Assembly (NCBI GenBank): GCA_903929895.1
Contig: CAIYWM010000314.1
Location: 1-10,225, forward strand
Source of the DNA: an uncultured Alphaproteobacteria bacterium
GTDB taxonomy: Bacteria > Pseudomonadota > Alphaproteobacteria > Reyranellales > Reyranellaceae
Length of the DNA: 10,225 nt
Direction of reading: 5' to 3'
Both the position numbers and the translations under genes were made by a program. Below the pieces are notes generated by a model. The model had not been told where the DNA came from. It saw nothing but the letters and a program-made list of their open reading frames with translations, and made no database searches. This document shows, one piece after another, positions 1-6,407 of this stretch; positions within the stretch are counted from its first letter, which is position 1; each line of letters starts with the position of its first letter.

Positions 1-288
1 AACTTCCTGAAGTCCAAGACCTTCCCCGAAGCCACTTTCGTCTCGACGTCGTTCAAGCCGGTCGACAAAACGCGCGGCAAGGTCGAGGGACAGTTCACGC
101 TGATGGGCAAGACCAGACTCGTCACCTTCGACGTCGAGCTGGGCGGCGCGGGCAAGGGCTTCGAGGGCAAGCCGCGGATCGGCGTCCATGCCGTTGCGAC
201 GATCAACCCGCAGGACTACGGGCTGCCGGCGCTGTTCACCGATCCCATCCAGATCCAGATCGATACCGAGTTCGAGAAGAGCCCGTAA
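1..288 (+). CDS. YceI family protein, C-terminal part (5' end outside window)
   Basis: The reading frame is open from base 1 and ends at TAA 286-288, giving the last 95 residues. The sequence shows alternating beta strands typical of the YceI lipocalin-like barrel: an early KSKTFPEATF stretch, then GQFTLMGKTRLVTFDVEL, KPRIGVHAVATINPQDYGLP, and a final strand IQIQIDTEF. This order (strand after 'TLMGKTRLVTFDV', then 'R.G..A..TI...DYG') matches the C-terminal half of YceI proteins. Members of the family bind isoprenoid or other amphipathic lipids and are usually periplasmic, but the N-terminus that would carry a signal peptide is missing here. The last residues EKSP follow the final strand directly, so the 3' end looks complete. 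The next gene starts 14 bp downstream on the same strand, so the two may be co-transcribed. The ligand is unknown. Confidence 0.88.
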   Translation, partial: NFLKSKTFPEATFVSTSFKPVDKTRGKVEGQFTLMGKTRLVTFDVELGGAGKGFEGKPRIGVHAVATINPQDYGLPALFTDPIQIQIDTEFEKSP

Positions 289-302
289 CCCAGGAGGATG
301 AA

Positions 303-722
303 ATGGCGGTTCAGCCCTATCTGTTCTTCAACGGCCGTTGCGAGGAGGCGCTCGCCTTTTACCAGGAGAGGCTCGGCGCCCAGGTCGAGATGATGATGCG
401 ATTCAAGGAGAATCCCGATGCCGGCGCGGCAGAACACTTGAAGGTCGATCCCGAGGCGGTGATGCATGCCAGCCTGCGGATCGGCGAGGCGATGATCATG
501 TGTTCCGACGGCATGGCGAACGACGGCAGGACGAACTTCCAGGGATTTTCTCTTGCCCTCGATGTCGCGACCGAAGCGGAAGCCGACAGGGCCTTCGAGG
601 CGCTGGCCAGGGACGGCCAGATCCAGATGCCGATCGGCAAGACGTTCTTCTCCCCGCGCTTCGGCTGCGTCGCCGACAAGTTCGGCGTGTCGTGGATGGT
701 GATGGTGCCGCAGGAGATGTAG
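303..722 (+). CDS. VOC superfamily protein, PhnB/glyoxalase-like
   Basis: This 139-residue protein has the PhnB-like pattern of the vicinal oxygen chelate superfamily. It begins with YLFFNGRCEEALAFYQERLG, has a middle MHASLRIGEAMIMCSDG strand pair, and ends with a helix (TEAEADRAFEALARDG) and the motif FFSPRFGCVADKFGVSWMV. PhnB-like proteins of about 140 residues are common in proteobacteria and mostly lack a proven reaction. The name recalls 3-demethylubiquinone methyltransferase annotations that are not reliable. His64 in MHASL sits where many VOC proteins bind metal, but a complete metal site cannot be assigned by eye. The start is supported by AGGAGG at 292-297, 5 nt before ATG 303. It lies 14 bp after the YceI gene and is probably in the same transcript. 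It converges on the aminotransferase gene. Confidence 0.87.
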   Translation: MAVQPYLFFNGRCEEALAFYQERLGAQVEMMMRFKENPDAGAAEHLKVDPEAVMHASLRIGEAMIMCSDGMANDGRTNFQGFSLALDVATEAEADRAFEALARDGQIQMPIGKTFFSPRFGCVADKFGVSWMVMVPQEM

Positions 723-737
723 GTGCGCTGTAGCTTG

Positions 738-760
738 CCTCCCCCGTGTGACGGGGGAGG
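738..760. terminator. GC-rich stem-loop between convergent genes, probable bidirectional terminator
   Basis: Bases 738-747 (CCTCCCCCGT) and 751-760 (ACGGGGGAGG) form a perfect 10-bp inverted repeat around a 3-nt loop GTG. It lies between the stop of the VOC gene (722) and the stop of the minus-strand aminotransferase (769), where a shared terminator is expected. Neither side has a T-run, so it is not a canonical intrinsic terminator. It may instead act by stem strength, protect 3' ends, or be a copy of a dispersed palindromic repeat. Confidence 0.5.
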
Positions 761-768
761 AGGAAGAC

Positions 769-1998
769 CTACTTCTTCTCGACGTTGGACGAGCGCAGGG
801 GGACGCCGAATTCGCGGCGGCAGACTTCGGCCAGGACCTCGACGCCCTTGCGGATCGTCTCGGGCTCGGGGTTGGCGAAGCAGAGCCGCAGGCGCGAGCG
901 GGCATATTCCTTGTTGGTCGACCATTCCGGACCGGGATTGAGAGAGACGCCGGCGGCGAGGGCGGCCTGGGCGAGCTTCGTCGTGTCGACCTGGTCGGGC
1001 AGCTTGATCCAGAGATAGATGCCGCCCTCGGGATCGCCGAACTCGGCGGCGGTGCCGAACTGTTCGGCCAGCGCCTCGCGCAGGACCTGCAGCTTGGCCG
1101 CGAGGGTCTTGTTGAGCTTCGGCACGTGGTTGGCGAAATGCTGCGTGCAGAACTCCGCCAGCACCATCTGCTCGAGCGCGCCGGAACCGGCATCCTGCTT
1201 GAGGCCGAGGATGCGGCCGAGGATGTCCCATTTGGCCACGATGTAGCCGACCCGCAGCGCCGGGGCGATCGACTTGGAGAAGGAGCCGATGAAGATGACG
1301 CCTTCGCCCTTGGCCATGGCGTAGAGCGAGGGCGGGCGCTTGCCGCTCCAGATCAGGTCGGAATAGCACTCGTCCTCGAAGATCATGACGCCGTACTCGG
1401 CGGCGATCTTCAGCAGCTCGGCGCGGCGCGCCTCGCCCATGATGGCGCCGGTCGGATTCTGCACCGTCGGGATCGTGTAGATGTACTTGGGCGTGATGCC
1501 CTTCTGCTTCAGTTCCTCGAGCTTCTGCTTCAGCACGTCGAGCCGCAGCCCCTCGTCGTCGAGCGGGATGCCGATCACGTTGGCGCCCAGCTTGTTCAGC
1601 TTGGTCAGCGCGCCGCCATAGGTCTCCTGCTCGATGATGACGGTGTCGCCCTTCGTCACCAGCAGGCTGTTGATCAAGTCGAGGCCCTGCATCGAGCCCG
1701 AGGTGATCAGGATCTCATCCGGGGCGCACTCGATGGCTGCATGGTCCTTGAGCTTGGCCGAGAGGAACTCACGCAACGGCTTGTAGCCCAGCGGCCCGCT
1801 GTTCAGCCCATAGGTCGCGAGCGTCGCGCCCTCGCGCGTCAGCACCGACGTCGCCGCGTCGATCAGCGCCTGGACGGGCACGTTGCCGGCGTCGTTGTGG
1901 CCGCCGATGAAATTGTACTTCGGGAAGCCGTTCCACTTGGCGGCGGGAGCGGGTGTGCCGGGCGCCAGCAGGGGCGCGAAGTCGAACGGAGCGGTCAT
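769..1998 (-). CDS. PLP-dependent aminotransferase, class I/II (2-aminoadipate aminotransferase-like)
   Basis: The 409-residue product is a fold-type I aminotransferase. Visible motifs are TYGLNSGPLGYKPLREFL near 62-79, the small domain substrate loop; ITSGSMQGLDL at 98-108, which binds the cofactor phosphate; NPTG at 181-184; FEDECYSDL at 207-215 with Asp209 for the pyridine nitrogen; SFSKSIAPALRVGY at 239-252 with Lys242 as the Schiff-base lysine; and RLRLCFA near 369-375 with an arginine for the substrate carboxylate. This layout matches LysN/ARO8-like enzymes and the aminotransferase domain of MocR regulators, but there is no N-terminal wHTH domain, so it is an enzyme. Substrate is not determinable; 2-aminoadipate, aromatic or branched-chain amino acids are all possible. 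ATG 1998 is chosen because GAGGA (2006-2010 on the minus strand) lies 7 nt upstream. An in-frame TTG at 2052 would add 18 residues but would read through a strong hairpin. It follows the glutamate-synthase-like gene by 69 bp on the same strand. Confidence 0.9.
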   Translation of the reverse strand: MTAPFDFAPLLAPGTPAPAAKWNGFPKYNFIGGHNDAGNVPVQALIDAATSVLTREGATLATYGLNSGPLGYKPLREFLSAKLKDHAAIECAPDEILITSGSMQGLDLINSLLVTKGDTVIIEQETYGGALTKLNKLGANVIGIPLDDEGLRLDVLKQKLEELKQKGITPKYIYTIPTVQNPTGAIMGEARRAELLKIAAEYGVMIFEDECYSDLIWSGKRPPSLYAMAKGEGVIFIGSFSKSIAPALRVGYIVAKWDILGRILGLKQDAGSGALEQMVLAEFCTQHFANHVPKLNKTLAAKLQVLREALAEQFGTAAEFGDPEGGIYLWIKLPDQVDTTKLAQAALAAGVSLNPGPEWSTNKEYARSRLRLCFANPEPETIRKGVEVLAEVCRREFGVPLRSSNVEKK

Positions 1999-2005
1999 GG
2001 TCGTT

Positions 2006-2045
2006 TCCTCGTTGATTGGCCAATTGCTGGGCCAACCAACGAGGA
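2006..2045 (-). promoter_or_regulatory. 16-bp stem-loop that masks the aminotransferase Shine-Dalgarno
   Basis: Bases 2006-2021 (TCCTCGTTGATTGGCC) and 2030-2045 (GGCCAACCAACGAGGA) are complementary at 15 of 16 positions around an 8-nt loop. In the minus-strand RNA the single mismatch (2015/2036) becomes a U-G pair, so the stem is continuous over 16 bp. The 3' arm contains GAGGA, the Shine-Dalgarno of the aminotransferase, and the 5' arm begins with the pairing UCCUC. The start codon lies 7 nt beyond the stem. No T-run follows, so a simple intrinsic terminator for the upstream gene is less likely, although it begins only 22 nt after that gene's stop. Possible roles are translational control, a transcript-processing site, or a dyad operator in DNA. 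Confidence 0.6.
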
Positions 2046-2067
2046 TTCGCAACAGGTTTACGTGGAT

Positions 2068-3696
2068 TCAGGCCGTCGCGCGGAACGAATCGGTGTGCGC
2101 CATGTCCCAGGCCCGCCGCCAACGCTTGTCGCTGGTGCCCGACACCAGCTCACCCTCGGCCAGCGCCGGATAGAGGTCGGCATAGGTCGCCACGACGCTG
2201 GGCGAGATGCGACGGGAGATATGGATGGGCTTGAAGTCGGCCGGATGGTCGAGGCCCGCGGCGGCGGTGAGCTCGGCCAGTTCGTGGAGGGTGGCACGGT
2301 GGAAATTCACCACGCGCTCCATCTTGTCCGGCACGACCAGGGCGCGCTGGCGCGTCGGATCCTGGGTGGCGACCCCCGTGGGGCAACGGTCGGTATGGCA
2401 GGACTGCGACTGGATGCAGCCGACCGCGAACATGAAGCCGCGCGCCGAATTGCACCAGTCGGCGCCCAGCGCCATCGCCCGGATGATGTCGAAGGCGGTG
2501 ACGATCTTGCCGGCGACGCCGATCTTGATTCGCTGACGGGCGCCGATGCCCACCAGGGCGTTGTGCACGATGTGCAGGCCCTGCCGCATCGGCTTGCCGA
2601 CATGGTCGAGGAATTCCATCGGCGCCGCACCGGTACCGCCTTCCTTGCCGTCGACGACGATGAAGTCGGGATAGATTCCGGTCTCCAGCATCGCCTTGCA
2701 GATCGCGAGGAATTCCCACTCGTGACCGACGCAGAGCTTGAAGCCGGCCGGCTTGCCACCCGAGAGACGGCGCATCTCGCCGATGAACTTCATCATCTCG
2801 ATCGGCGTCGCGAAGGCGCTGTGGTGCGAGGGCGAGATGCAGTCCACGCCGACCGGCACGCCGCGCGTGAGGGCGATCTCCTCGCTGACCTTGGGGGCCG
2901 GCAGCACGCCGCCATGACCGGGCTTGGCTCCCTGGCTGAGCTTCAGCTCGACCATCTTGACCTGCGGGTTGGCGGCGCCGGCGGCGAACTTCTCGGCCGA
3001 GAAGGTACCGTCGGGGTTGCGGGCGCCGAAATAGCCGGAGCCGATCTCCCAGATGATGTCGCCGCCGCCCTCGCGGTGATAGGGGCTGTAGCCGCCTTCG
3101 CCGGTGTCGTGCGCGAAGCGGCCCAGCCTGGCGCCGCCGTTCAGGGCGCGGATGGCGTTGGCGCTGAGCGATCCGAAGCTCATGGCCGAGATGTTGAAGA
3201 TCGAGGCGGAGTAGGGCTGCGTGCAGTCGGGTCCGCCGATGGAGATGCGGAACGGCTCCTTGCTGACCGGCGTGGGCGCAATCGAGTGCGTCATCCACTC
3301 GTAGCCTTCGGCATAGACATCGTGGGTCGTACCGAAGGGCCGGACGTCGAGCATCGACTTGGCGCGCTGGTAGACGATCGCCCGCCGGTCGCGCGGGAAC
3401 GGCATGCCGTCCTTCTCGCCCTCGAAGAAGTACTGGCGCATCTCGGGCCGGATCGCCTCGAAGATGAAGCGCAAATGCGCGGCGATGGGGTAGTTGCGCA
3501 GCACCGCGTGTTTGGTCTGGAAATAATCGTAGAGGCCCACGCCGGCGAGGAAGAGGGCGATGAGGAAGCCAACGCCGATCCACCACGAGCGGGGATCGAC
3601 GGCCCAGGCGACGCCCAGCAGCACGGCGAAGGCGGTCGCCAGCGTCCAGGTGATGAATCGCGGCGTGAGCGGCAGCGGCAGCGACATCGATTTCAT
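2068..3696 (-). CDS. FMN-binding glutamate synthase family protein, membrane-anchored
   Basis: The product has 542 residues. Two hydrophobic segments near 14-33 and 38-56 should anchor it in the inner membrane. The rest is a glutamate-synthase central/FMN-type TIM barrel: SIFNISAMSFGSLSANAI near 165-182, GEGGYSPYHREGGGDIIWEI near 199-218, KPGHGGVLP at 258-266, VDGKEGGTGAAP at 348-359, and the cluster-binding stretch CIQSQSCHTDRCP with Cys427, Cys433 and Cys438, equivalent to the 3Fe-4S cysteines of GltB. There is no glutamine amidotransferase domain, so it cannot be a full glutamate synthase by itself; the electron donor and substrate are unknown for this widespread family. Start ATG 3696 is preferred because GGGGAAA lies just upstream; ATG 3687 is an alternative, and a GTG at 3741 is unlikely. 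It lies 55 bp after modC and 69 bp before the aminotransferase, all on one strand. Confidence 0.9.
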   Translation of the reverse strand: MKSMSLPLPLTPRFITWTLATAFAVLLGVAWAVDPRSWWIGVGFLIALFLAGVGLYDYFQTKHAVLRNYPIAAHLRFIFEAIRPEMRQYFFEGEKDGMPFPRDRRAIVYQRAKSMLDVRPFGTTHDVYAEGYEWMTHSIAPTPVSKEPFRISIGGPDCTQPYSASIFNISAMSFGSLSANAIRALNGGARLGRFAHDTGEGGYSPYHREGGGDIIWEIGSGYFGARNPDGTFSAEKFAAGAANPQVKMVELKLSQGAKPGHGGVLPAPKVSEEIALTRGVPVGVDCISPSHHSAFATPIEMMKFIGEMRRLSGGKPAGFKLCVGHEWEFLAICKAMLETGIYPDFIVVDGKEGGTGAAPMEFLDHVGKPMRQGLHIVHNALVGIGARQRIKIGVAGKIVTAFDIIRAMALGADWCNSARGFMFAVGCIQSQSCHTDRCPTGVATQDPTRQRALVVPDKMERVVNFHRATLHELAELTAAAGLDHPADFKPIHISRRISPSVVATYADLYPALAEGELVSGTSDKRWRRAWDMAHTDSFRATA

Positions 3697-3717
3697 TCGG
3701 TTTCCCCAGGCTTCATT

Positions 3718-3736
3718 GGCGGGCCGGATGCCCGCC
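3718..3736 (-). terminator. GC hairpin between modC and the glutamate-synthase-like gene
   Basis: Bases 3718-3724 (GGCGGGC) and 3730-3736 (GCCCGCC) form a perfect 7-bp stem with a 5-nt loop. It sits 15 nt after the modC stop and about 21 nt before the next start. No T-run follows on the minus strand. It may end or attenuate modC transcription, or mark the leader of the next gene. Confidence 0.35.
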
Positions 3737-3746
3737 CACACTCTAG

Positions 3747-3760
3747 CGCAGTTAACTGCG
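3747..3760. repeat. 14-bp perfect palindrome over the modC stop codon
   Basis: The sequence CGCAGTTAACTGCG is its own reverse complement. It covers the modC stop codon (TAA at 3752-3754 on the minus strand) and its last two codons. It may be part of a 3' end structure together with the hairpin at 3718-3736, or a protein-binding dyad. Chance is also possible since part of it is coding. Confidence 0.35.
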
Positions 3761-4813
3761 TTCGAATGACACGCTCTTGACGACCGCGAAGACCGGCCGT
3801 CCGGGGGCCAGGGCCAGCCGATCGACCGATTTGGCCGTCAGCCGGGCCATCAGGAGGGCGCCGTTGCAGTCCAGGCGGATATCGGCCTGCGCGGTGGACG
3901 TCGGGGTGATCGACGCGATTCGCCCGGCCAGCACGTTCAGCGCGCTGATGTCCTCGGGCCGCTGCAGGCTGAGCATCACGTCCCGCGAACGAATGTAGGC
4001 GCGCACCGGCGCGCCGACGGGCGCATCGAGGCGCGGCACCTGCAGCTCGCCGGCGGCGCTTTCCAGCACCGACAGGTGGAACGTCTCGTCGTGCCGGACG
4101 ATCCTCGCCTCCAGCACCGCGCCGCCATCCGCGGCGTCGGCGATCGGCAGGATGTCCTGGACCGGCCCGACCGCCGTGATCCTGCCGTCGCTCAGGATCA
4201 CGACCGTCGTGGCGAGCCGCGCCACCTCGGCGACCGAGTGGCTGACGTACAGGATGGGGACGCCGGCTTCGTCGCGCAGCCGTTCGATGTAGGGCAGGAT
4301 CTCGGCGCGCCGCGCTTCGTCGAGCGAGGCGAGCGGCTCGTCCATGAGGATCAGGCGCGGCCTTGCGAGCAGGGCGCGGCCGATGGCGACCCTCTGCTTC
4401 TCGCCGCCCGACAGCGAGTCCGGATGGCGCTCGAGCAGATGGCCGATGCCCAGCAGCTCGATCACCGCGCCGAGGTCTGCCGTCGCGCCTCCGGCTCCGC
4501 GCGCAAACCAGCGCCCGTAGAGCAGGTTGCGCCGCACGCTGAGATGCGGGAACAGGCGGCTGTCCTGGAAGACGTAACCGATGCGCCGTCGGTGCGCGGG
4601 CACGAAGACGCCCCGTTCGGTATCGACGAGGGTCTGCCCGTCGATGACGACGCGACCGCGGTCGGGACGGATCAAGCCACCCACGATGCTGACCAGGCTG
4701 GTCTTGCCGGAGCCCGAGCGGCCGAACAGCGCCGTCAGTCCCGGGGCGGCGGTGAAGCGGGCCTGGAGCCTGAAGGCGCCGCGCCTGTGGTCGACGTCGA
4801 TGTCGAGGCTCAT
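3752..4813 (-). CDS. modC: Molybdate ABC transporter ATP-binding protein ModC
   Basis: The 353-residue product is the ATPase of a molybdate importer and acts on the cytoplasmic face of the inner membrane with ModB. It has Walker A GRSGSGKT at 31-38, Q-loop glutamine Q83 in YVFQDSRLFPHLSV, ABC signature LSGGEKQ at 134-140, Walker B LILMDEP at 154-160, D-loop SLD at 163-165, and the switch histidine H192 in YVSHS. After residue 290 it carries a Mop/TOBE domain (ALNVLAGRIASITPTSTAQA onward to VFAVVKSVSFERS), the oxyanion-binding regulatory domain that separates ModC from other importer ATPases. The length is normal for the family. The ATG overlaps the modB stop as ATGA, indicating translational coupling. 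modA, which encodes the binding protein, is absent from the window. Confidence 0.95.
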   Translation of the reverse strand: MSLDIDVDHRRGAFRLQARFTAAPGLTALFGRSGSGKTSLVSIVGGLIRPDRGRVVIDGQTLVDTERGVFVPAHRRRIGYVFQDSRLFPHLSVRRNLLYGRWFARGAGGATADLGAVIELLGIGHLLERHPDSLSGGEKQRVAIGRALLARPRLILMDEPLASLDEARRAEILPYIERLRDEAGVPILYVSHSVAEVARLATTVVILSDGRITAVGPVQDILPIADAADGGAVLEARIVRHDETFHLSVLESAAGELQVPRLDAPVGAPVRAYIRSRDVMLSLQRPEDISALNVLAGRIASITPTSTAQADIRLDCNGALLMARLTAKSVDRLALAPGRPVFAVVKSVSFERS

Positions 4814-5496
4814 GCCGTCTGCCGCCTCGCCCCGATGCGCTTGGCCAGCAGCTCGGACCCGAGCAGCGCCAGCATGGAGATCGCGATCGAGACCAGGGTG
4901 AGGTGCATCGCGGCGGCGTCGCCACCCGGCACCTGGGTCAAGGTGTAGATCAGGGACGGCAGGGTCTGCGTCTCGCCCGGGATGTTGGAGACGAAGGTGA
5001 TGGTGGCGCCGAACTCGCCCATCGACTTGGCGAAGGCCAGGATCGCGCCGGCGATGATGCCGGGCAGGCAGAGCGGCAGGGTGATGGTCGCGAAGACCCA
5101 GAGCGGATGGGCGCCCAGCGTGCCCGCGGCCGCTTCGAGTCGCTGGTCGACGGCCTCGATGGACAGGCGGATGGCGCGCACCAGCAGCGGAAAGCCCATC
5201 ACGGCACAGGCGAGCGCGGCGCCGGTCCAGCGGAAGGAGAAGACGATGCCGAATTCCTCGGCCAGGAAGCCGCCGATCGGTCCGCGCCGGCCGAACGACA
5301 GGAGCAGCAGGTAGCCGGTGACGACGGGCGGCATGATCAATGGCAGGTGAACCAGCGTGTCGAGCAGGCTCTTGCCCCAGAAGCGTCCACGCGCCAGCAG
5401 CCAGGCGATGGCGATGCCGAACGGCAGGCTGCAGAGCGTCGCCGTCGTGGCGATCAGGAGGCTCAGCCGTACGGCCGTCCATTCGTCCGGAGTCAT
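4810..5496 (-). CDS. modB: Molybdate ABC transporter permease ModB
   Basis: This 228-residue membrane protein is the permease of the molybdate importer. Hydrophobic helices are seen near 9-34, 46-68, 90-108, 134-157 and 196-215. The diagnostic stretch LPLIMPPVVTGYLLLL at 51-66 and GFPLLVRAIRLSIEAVDQ at 101-118 are strongly ModB-like. The EAA loop that docks on ModC is at about 121-140 (EAAAGTLGAHPLWVFATITL), followed by SMGEFGATITF. The length matches the family. It begins 12 bp after the msrQ stop and overlaps modC by 4 bp, so the three genes are probably one transcript. The start ATG 5496 is preceded by GGAAGAGGA. Whether a binding protein elsewhere in the genome serves this permease cannot be seen here. 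Confidence 0.94.
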   Translation of the reverse strand: MTPDEWTAVRLSLLIATTATLCSLPFGIAIAWLLARGRFWGKSLLDTLVHLPLIMPPVVTGYLLLLSFGRRGPIGGFLAEEFGIVFSFRWTGAALACAVMGFPLLVRAIRLSIEAVDQRLEAAAGTLGAHPLWVFATITLPLCLPGIIAGAILAFAKSMGEFGATITFVSNIPGETQTLPSLIYTLTQVPGGDAAAMHLTLVSIAISMLALLGSELLAKRIGARRQTA

Positions 5497-5508
5497 GTCC
5501 TCTTCCGA

Positions 5509-6360
5509 TCAGGAAGGCGATATAGTCCTTCGGATATAGCGCTGCGTCCAGAGCCTGGCCGCCGCAGCGAGCCCGCGCCGCAGCGCGACCAGCACGATCA
5601 CCAGCAGGGAGACCGCCAGCACTTTCTGGGCCGGGCGCGGCACCAGCTCGGGATCGAGGTTGGCGGCCAGCACGCGCATCGGATCGATCCCGTTCACCAG
5701 CCCGTACCACGAGGCCTCGAAGATCGCCGTGACCAGGGTGGCGGCGGCGGCGAGCAGGAACAGGCCGGCGAAGCCGGTGCGCCGCCGCACGGGCAGCACG
5801 CGCCACAGCATCAGCCAGGCGAAAAGTCCGGCGGCGAAGGCGGCCTCGCCGATCTTGACCTTGGACTGGATGAAGAAGTGGAGGAGGGCCAGCGTCACCG
5901 CCGGATAGACCAGCCAGTGCAGGCGCTTCCAGTTGCGCTTCAGCCGCTTCTGCCAGCCGTTGGTCGAGGTGATTGCCAGCGCCACCAGGGCGAGGAGGGC
6001 CACGAAGCCGATGGTGAGATAGAAGCGTTTCACGATCTCGGTGGCGACGACGATCAGGTTCCATTTCTGGTCGAGCACGTAGATCAGCAGGTGGGCGACG
6101 ACGTAGAGCGCCGCCCCGACGCCGACCCATCGCCGGATATGGATGAGCGGCGACCAGTCGAACACCGCGCGCGCCGGCGTCAGCGCCAGCGAGACCAGCA
6201 GGAACACGATCGCCCAGTCGCCGGTGGCGTGGGTGGCAAGCGTGACGGGGCGTGGATCGAGATCGCCGGCGTACCAGCGCCAGGCGAGATCGACGGCGGG
6301 CAGGCAGAGGGCGACCAGCGTCGCGAGCTTCAGCCAGGAGATGATGCGCTGATTGGACAC
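5509..6360 (-). CDS. msrQ: MsrQ, heme-binding membrane subunit of the methionine sulfoxide reductase MsrPQ
   Basis: The 283-residue product is a ferric-reductase-like transmembrane protein. Hydrophobic segments are near 10-29, 48-63, 78-96, 113-131, 149-165, 173-188, 197-216 and 245-263. Signature features are THATGDWAIVFLLVSLALTP at 43-62, RRWVGVGAALYVVAHLLIYV at 76-95, and TNGWQKRLKRNWKRLHWLVY at 133-152. Histidines H90, H148 and H161 lie where E. coli MsrQ has its heme ligands. MsrQ takes electrons from the quinone pool or flavin reductase and passes them to periplasmic MsrP, which repairs oxidised methionine with a molybdopterin cofactor. The protein is about 70 residues longer than E. 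coli MsrQ at its C-terminal end, with an extra helix and a basic tail; longer forms occur in alphaproteobacteria. The start is GTG at 6360, with a weak AGGG upstream. No msrP lies beside it here; modB follows at 12 bp. Confidence 0.88.
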   Translation of the reverse strand: MSNQRIISWLKLATLVALCLPAVDLAWRWYAGDLDPRPVTLATHATGDWAIVFLLVSLALTPARAVFDWSPLIHIRRWVGVGAALYVVAHLLIYVLDQKWNLIVVATEIVKRFYLTIGFVALLALVALAITSTNGWQKRLKRNWKRLHWLVYPAVTLALLHFFIQSKVKIGEAAFAAGLFAWLMLWRVLPVRRRTGFAGLFLLAAAATLVTAIFEASWYGLVNGIDPMRVLAANLDPELVPRPAQKVLAVSLLVIVLVALRRGLAAAARLWTQRYIRRTISPS

Positions 6361-6407
6361 GCGGCGACCCTATGCGATGGCTCGATCAACAGCGGGTCAA
6401 AGATACG

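Noticed and set aside
1999..2052. In-frame 18-residue N-terminal extension of the aminotransferase from TTG 2052
   Set aside because: The extension lies within the hairpin arms, begins with a rare start codon and has no ribosome site, whereas ATG 1998 has a good GAGGA site.
748..3780. Plus-strand open frame of about 1010 codons opposite the aminotransferase and glutamate-synthase-like genes
   Set aside because: It is antisense to two clearly recognisable enzymes, is rich in Arg, Asp, Gly and Leu as expected for the complement of GC-rich coding DNA, and shows no domain or ribosome site.
3752..6130. Minus-strand frame of 792 codons suggesting a ModC fusion with a long N-terminal extension
   Set aside because: Only the part from 4813 down is ModC. 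The upstream part is modB and msrQ read in the wrong frame, and modB/modC meet by an ordinary ATGA overlap, so no fusion exists.
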